Assembly: GCA_946540705.1 (NCBI GenBank)
Contig: CAMNJD010000298.1
Location: 1 to 7,924, forward strand
Source of the DNA: an uncultured Ruminococcus sp.
GTDB lineage: Bacteria > Bacillota > Clostridia > Oscillospirales > Ruminococcaceae
Length of the DNA: 7,924 bases
Reading direction: 5' to 3'
The translations under genes and the position numbers were made by a program. This document shows, piece by piece, positions 5,620-7,924 of this stretch. A model generated the notes under the pieces. It made no database searches. It was given only the letters and a program-made list of their open reading frames with translations, and was not told the DNA's origin. How positions within the stretch are numbered: the first letter of the stretch is position 1; every line of letters begins with the position of its first letter.

Positions 5620-6723
5620 ATGGCAAGAAGACGAAGGATCCGCTGGGACCGCATGGCGGTCGCAGTCATCGCACTCGTAATCGTGATCTTTCTCTTCGGC
5701 TCCTGCGTGCAGCACTGCACAAGGGACGATGACGAAGATCCTTCGCCTGTCTCCGGGCAGACAAGCAGCAGCTCAGCCGATGCCGCAGATCCCGCAGCAA
5801 GCGGAAGCTCCGCCGGCACCGCCCCGGGCTCCGGTACGCAGACCTCTGCCGCGACAACGACTGCGTCTGCCTCTCTGGTGAACCTGCCGCAGGTCGTGAC
5901 CGAGGCAAACCAGGTGCAGAGCATGCCGATCGCAACAGAGACCGGCGTCACGACCGCCGCCGCAGATCCGGGCACTGTCCTGCCGGACAGCTATCAGGCC
6001 GTGTCGATGCCGAATGAGGCCGTGCATAAGGGCTCGCTCATTCTCGTGGACAAAAAGCATGCCTGCGAGCTGAGCAAGGAGGATCTCGACCTCGAACAGG
6101 TCTATTTCGCCTCGGATAAGCCCGATACCTACGAAGTCTCCTACCCGGGTCATACCGCGCTCAACAAAGCCGCACTGTCCAAGTTCAACCGGCTCATGAA
6201 GGCATACTATAATGCGACCTCCAATACCGAGATCATGTTCAACTACGGCTGGCTGAAGGAGGGACAGGAAAAGAGCAATCCCGAATCCGCGACCGCACTG
6301 GATGTGCAGCTCCATGTCAAGCGCAATGACGGCGGTTATGAATATGTCTCGAATGTCTCGCCGTATGCATGGATCTTCGAGCATATGGCAAGCTACGGCT
6401 ATGTGCTGCGCTACCCCGATGACAAGACCGATATCACCGGCTACAAGGGCGGCTATACCGCGATCCGCTATGTCGGCGTGCCGCATGCTGCCTATATGTA
6501 CGAGAACAACCTGGTGCTGGAGGAATATCTCGAATTGCTGAAGAACTCCTATTCCTTCGGGAAGGGTGTTCTTGAATACAGCACGACCGAGCTTTCCTAC
6601 CAGATCTACTATTTCCCGGCCAGCAAGACCGGAACGACAGAGGTTCCGGTTCCGAAAACCGGCTCCTATGAGATCTCCGGCAACAACGAGGACGGCTTCA
6701 TCGTCACCGTGATCGTCGGCTGA
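5620..6723 (+). CDS. Membrane-anchored VanY-like (peptidase M15) protein lacking catalytic residues
   Basis: This is a 367-residue protein with basic MARRRRIR, a membrane helix at about 12-29, a Ser/Ala/Thr-rich low-complexity linker to about 118, then a VanY/M15B-like domain (about 138-310) and a 50-residue C-terminal module ending YEISGNNEDGFIVTVIVG. Active members trim the terminal D-Ala from peptidoglycan peptides outside the membrane. The fold is supported by SPYAWIFEHMASYGYVLRYPDDKTDITG (247-274) and IRYVGVPHAAYMYENNLVLEEYLELLK (282-308). The zinc motif SxHxxGxAxD reads SNPESATALD (219-228), with Pro221 for the His, and the ExWHxRYVG motif reads GYTAIRYVG (278-286), with Gly278 for Glu and Ala281 for His. 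The reading frame is intact, so it is probably a binding or regulatory pseudo-enzyme. ATG 5620 was chosen for its ribosome site; ATG 5617 is the alternative. Confidence 0.85.
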   Translation: MARRRRIRWDRMAVAVIALVIVIFLFGSCVQHCTRDDDEDPSPVSGQTSSSSADAADPAASGSSAGTAPGSGTQTSAATTTASASLVNLPQVVTEANQVQSMPIATETGVTTAAADPGTVLPDSYQAVSMPNEAVHKGSLILVDKKHACELSKEDLDLEQVYFASDKPDTYEVSYPGHTALNKAALSKFNRLMKAYYNATSNTEIMFNYGWLKEGQEKSNPESATALDVQLHVKRNDGGYEYVSNVSPYAWIFEHMASYGYVLRYPDDKTDITGYKGGYTAIRYVGVPHAAYMYENNLVLEEYLELLKNSYSFGKGVLEYSTTELSYQIYYFPASKTGTTEVPVPKTGSYEISGNNEDGFIVTVIVG

Positions 6724-6752
6724 GAATCTGCATCCGAAAGGGGGTGCCTGCG

Positions 6753-7277
6753 ATGCAAACACCGGCACAAAAGCCGCCAAAGCAGGGTCTGCTTCGGCGT
6801 GTGCGGGCGTGGATGCAGCGGAGGCACCCTGCTTCTGTTTCTGCCCCGCTGAGCCTTGTCATGCTCCCGAAAACAGCCGCACTCTATGACGGCAGACTGA
6901 TGCTGTCTCTCCCCGCGGATTTCCGCGCCGTAAAGGGCAGCCGGAGCAGCGGCATGTACCGGTTCACCGGCGAAAAAAGTGCGCTGCGCCTGACGGTCAT
7001 GGAATTACCGTTTACGCGCAAATTGCAGCATATCACGGCATTCGATCTGCAAACTGCATTCCGGCAGATCGTGCCGCGCAGTCCCGCGCCGAAGCTCAGG
7101 CACGGCTTTCTGCGGCATTCTCCGACGCTGACTGCGGAATGGGGCATCGTAAGAAAAACCGTCCTCCGCCTGATACAGGTGCGGAAAACGGTTTATCTGC
7201 TTCTTTTTGAGGAAATAGCGCCTGCAAATGCGGCCTACGCCGAGGCAATCATCCATGCTGCATCAGTAACCGTCTGA
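6753..7277 (+). CDS. Protein of unknown function, 174 residues
   Basis: I do not recognise this protein. It has a basic N-terminus (residues 8-24, rich in Lys and Arg, possibly an amphipathic helix around LLRRVRAWMQRR), no clear signal peptide and no membrane segment. From 45 on it looks like one alternating beta/alpha domain: YDGRLMLSLPADF, GMYRFTGEKSALRLTVMEL, a helix ITAFDLQTAFRQIV, VLRLIQVRKTVYLLLFEE, and a last helix AAYAEAIIHAASVTV. That layout is reminiscent of small PsbP/DcrB-type folds, but this is a loose impression. The ATG at 6753 has AAGGGGG 8 bases upstream; GTG 6744 is less likely because it lies in that ribosome site. It begins 29 bases after the VanY-like gene, so the two are probably co-transcribed. 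Its last 15 bases overlap the convergent deaminase gene. Confidence 0.72.
   Translation: MQTPAQKPPKQGLLRRVRAWMQRRHPASVSAPLSLVMLPKTAALYDGRLMLSLPADFRAVKGSRSSGMYRFTGEKSALRLTVMELPFTRKLQHITAFDLQTAFRQIVPRSPAPKLRHGFLRHSPTLTAEWGIVRKTVLRLIQVRKTVYLLLFEEIAPANAAYAEAIIHAASVTV
7151..7194 (-). terminator. Probable intrinsic terminator of the deaminase gene, inside the opposing gene
   Basis: On the minus strand AAACCGT (7188-7194) pairs with ACGGTTT (7156-7162), and inside that CCG-type and CCTG/CAGG pairs complete a stem of about 15 bp with one 2x2 internal loop, a 2-base bulge and a 3-base loop. The stem runs into TTTTTCTT on the minus strand. It starts 69 bases after the deaminase stop. On the plus strand no T-run follows directly, so it would act leftwards. 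Confidence 0.55.
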
Positions 7278-7760
7278 GCGAAGCACATCGGCAAGGGAAT
7301 CGTCGTTGGCGATCCAGTCGGCGGTCTGCATGACATCATAGTGATCGGCGTCCTGCCGGATGACGACCTGCTTGATACCGGCATTGAGGATGACGCGCTT
7401 GCACATTGAGCACGGCTCGACGGCGCCGTCCAGCGCGTTGGTCTTGGCATCATGGCAGGCGAGGTAAAGCGTTGCGCCCATGAGATCGGCGCGGCTGGCG
7501 GAGATGATCGCGTTCATTTCCGCATGGACACTGCGGCAGAGCTCATAGCGCTGACCGCGCGGGACCTGCATGCGCTCGCGGTAGCAGAAGTCAAGGTCGC
7601 TGCAATTCTGCCGCCCGCGGGGAGCGCCGTTGTAGCCGGTCGAGATGATCTCGTCGTGCTTGACGATGATCGCGCCGAATTTTCGTCTGAGACATGTGCT
7701 GCGCGCACAGACTGCCTCTGCGATATCGAGGTAGTAATTTGTTTTATCTCTGCGCTCCAT
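7263..7760 (-). CDS. dCMP deaminase (ComEB-like)
   Basis: The enzyme removes the amino group of dCMP to give dUMP, the substrate of thymidylate synthase, in the cytosol. The 165-residue product fits the family. Seen: CLRRKFGAIIVKHDEIISTGYNGAPRG (23-49), typical of dCMP deaminases rather than cytidine or tRNA deaminases; Cys75 just before the zinc and catalytic motif HAEMNAI (79-85; His79 ligand, Glu81 proton shuttle); and PCSMC (116-120; Cys117 and Cys120 zinc ligands). The ATG at 7760 has AAAGGAGG 8 bases upstream. Its last 15 bases overlap the end of the convergent 174-residue gene. No competence genes adjoin it, so a housekeeping role in dTTP supply is most likely. Confidence 0.95.
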   Translation of the reverse strand: MERRDKTNYYLDIAEAVCARSTCLRRKFGAIIVKHDEIISTGYNGAPRGRQNCSDLDFCYRERMQVPRGQRYELCRSVHAEMNAIISASRADLMGATLYLACHDAKTNALDGAVEPCSMCKRVILNAGIKQVVIRQDADHYDVMQTADWIANDDSLADVLRSDGY

Positions 7761-7791
7761 GCGAAACGCCTCCTTTGGTTATTTTCGGGCT

Positions 7792-7820
7792 AATAAAGAT
7801 TTGGGTGGATTCTCGCACAA
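7792..7820 (-). promoter_or_regulatory. Weak candidate promoter for the deaminase gene
   Basis: On the minus strand TTGTGC (7815-7820), a 17-base spacer and TTTATT (7792-7797) match the sigma-A boxes at 3 of 6 and 4 of 6 positions. It is placed correctly, 32 bases before the start codon, but the match is modest. Confidence 0.3.
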
Positions 7821-7851
7821 AAAAGATGGTTTAGACGGTTAAATAGAATAA

Positions 7852-7870
7852 GGTATCGCTTCGCGATGCT
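7852..7870. repeat. Palindrome 1 in the right-hand non-coding region
   Basis: GGTATCGC and GCGATGCT form an 8-bp stem (two wobble pairs) around the 3-base loop TTC, in an AT-rich surround. No T-run follows on either strand. The 164 bases from 7761 to the edge show no supportable gene. Confidence 0.45.
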
Positions 7871-7879
7871 ATTTTGAAT

Positions 7880-7910
7880 GGGGAAAGCAGCCCTACGGGG
7901 TACTTTCCCC
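7880..7910. repeat. Palindrome 2 in the right-hand non-coding region
   Basis: GGGGAAAG and CTTTCCCC form a perfect 8-bp stem, with a small CCC-TAC-GGG stem inside the 15-base loop. Neither side has a T-run. It may be part of a dispersed intergenic repeat; see also the flanking 10-base near-inverted repeat at 7796-7805 and 7914-7923. Confidence 0.45.
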
Positions 7911-7924
7911 AAGCCCCAATCTTC

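Noticed and set aside
5620..5706. Lipoprotein signal in the VanY-like protein (Cys29 after FLFGS)
   Set aside because: Residues before the Cys (Phe-Gly-Ser) fit the lipobox poorly; an uncleaved membrane anchor is simpler.
5773..6780. 335-residue minus-strand frame opposite the VanY-like gene
   Set aside because: Shadow of the coding strand with no ribosome site; the plus strand has recognisable VanY fold motifs.

Overview
This window looks like chromosomal DNA of a fairly GC-rich member of the Bacillota, probably a Ruminococcaceae/Oscillospiraceae-type clostridium. The reasons are strong AGGAGG-type ribosome sites, sigma-A-type promoters, TTG starts, a PspA/IM30 protein with no other psp genes nearby, and VanY-like and WG-repeat membrane proteins. 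The genus is an inference; the sequence does not fix it.

Layout. Positions 1-4423 (minus strand) hold five genes read leftwards from one good promoter at 4489-4517. In transcription order they are a membrane-anchored family 2 glycosyltransferase with a very long Asp/Tyr-rich tail, a membrane-anchored WG-repeat protein, purE, a 78-residue DUF6440-like protein, and purC, which runs off the left edge. The spacings are a 1-base overlap, then 36, 13 and 53 bases, so they probably form one operon, although the purine genes are odd company for the first two. Positions 4424-4697 are a divergent control region with two promoters, an A/T-only palindrome between them, and a leader hairpin in front of pspA.

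Positions 4698-7277 (plus strand) hold pspA, then a region with three hairpins, then a VanY-like membrane protein that has lost its predicted zinc ligands and catalytic Glu, then a 174-residue protein of unknown function. The last of these converges on and overlaps by 15 bases a minus-strand dCMP deaminase gene (7263-7760). The probable terminator of the deaminase gene lies inside the opposing reading frame. Positions 7761-7924 carry no gene I can support, but contain two palindromes flanked by a short imperfect inverted repeat.

How the genes fit together. The centre of the window is about the cell envelope: a lipid-linked sugar transferase, a WG-repeat membrane protein, PspA and a pseudo-carboxypeptidase lie on either side of one intergenic region. 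The edges are nucleotide metabolism: PurE and PurC act near each other in de novo purine synthesis, and dCMP deaminase feeds dUMP to thymidylate synthesis. The most unusual objects are the glycosyltransferase tail (about 340 residues with three Asp/Tyr tracts and an amphipathic helix) and the apparently inactive VanY-like protein.
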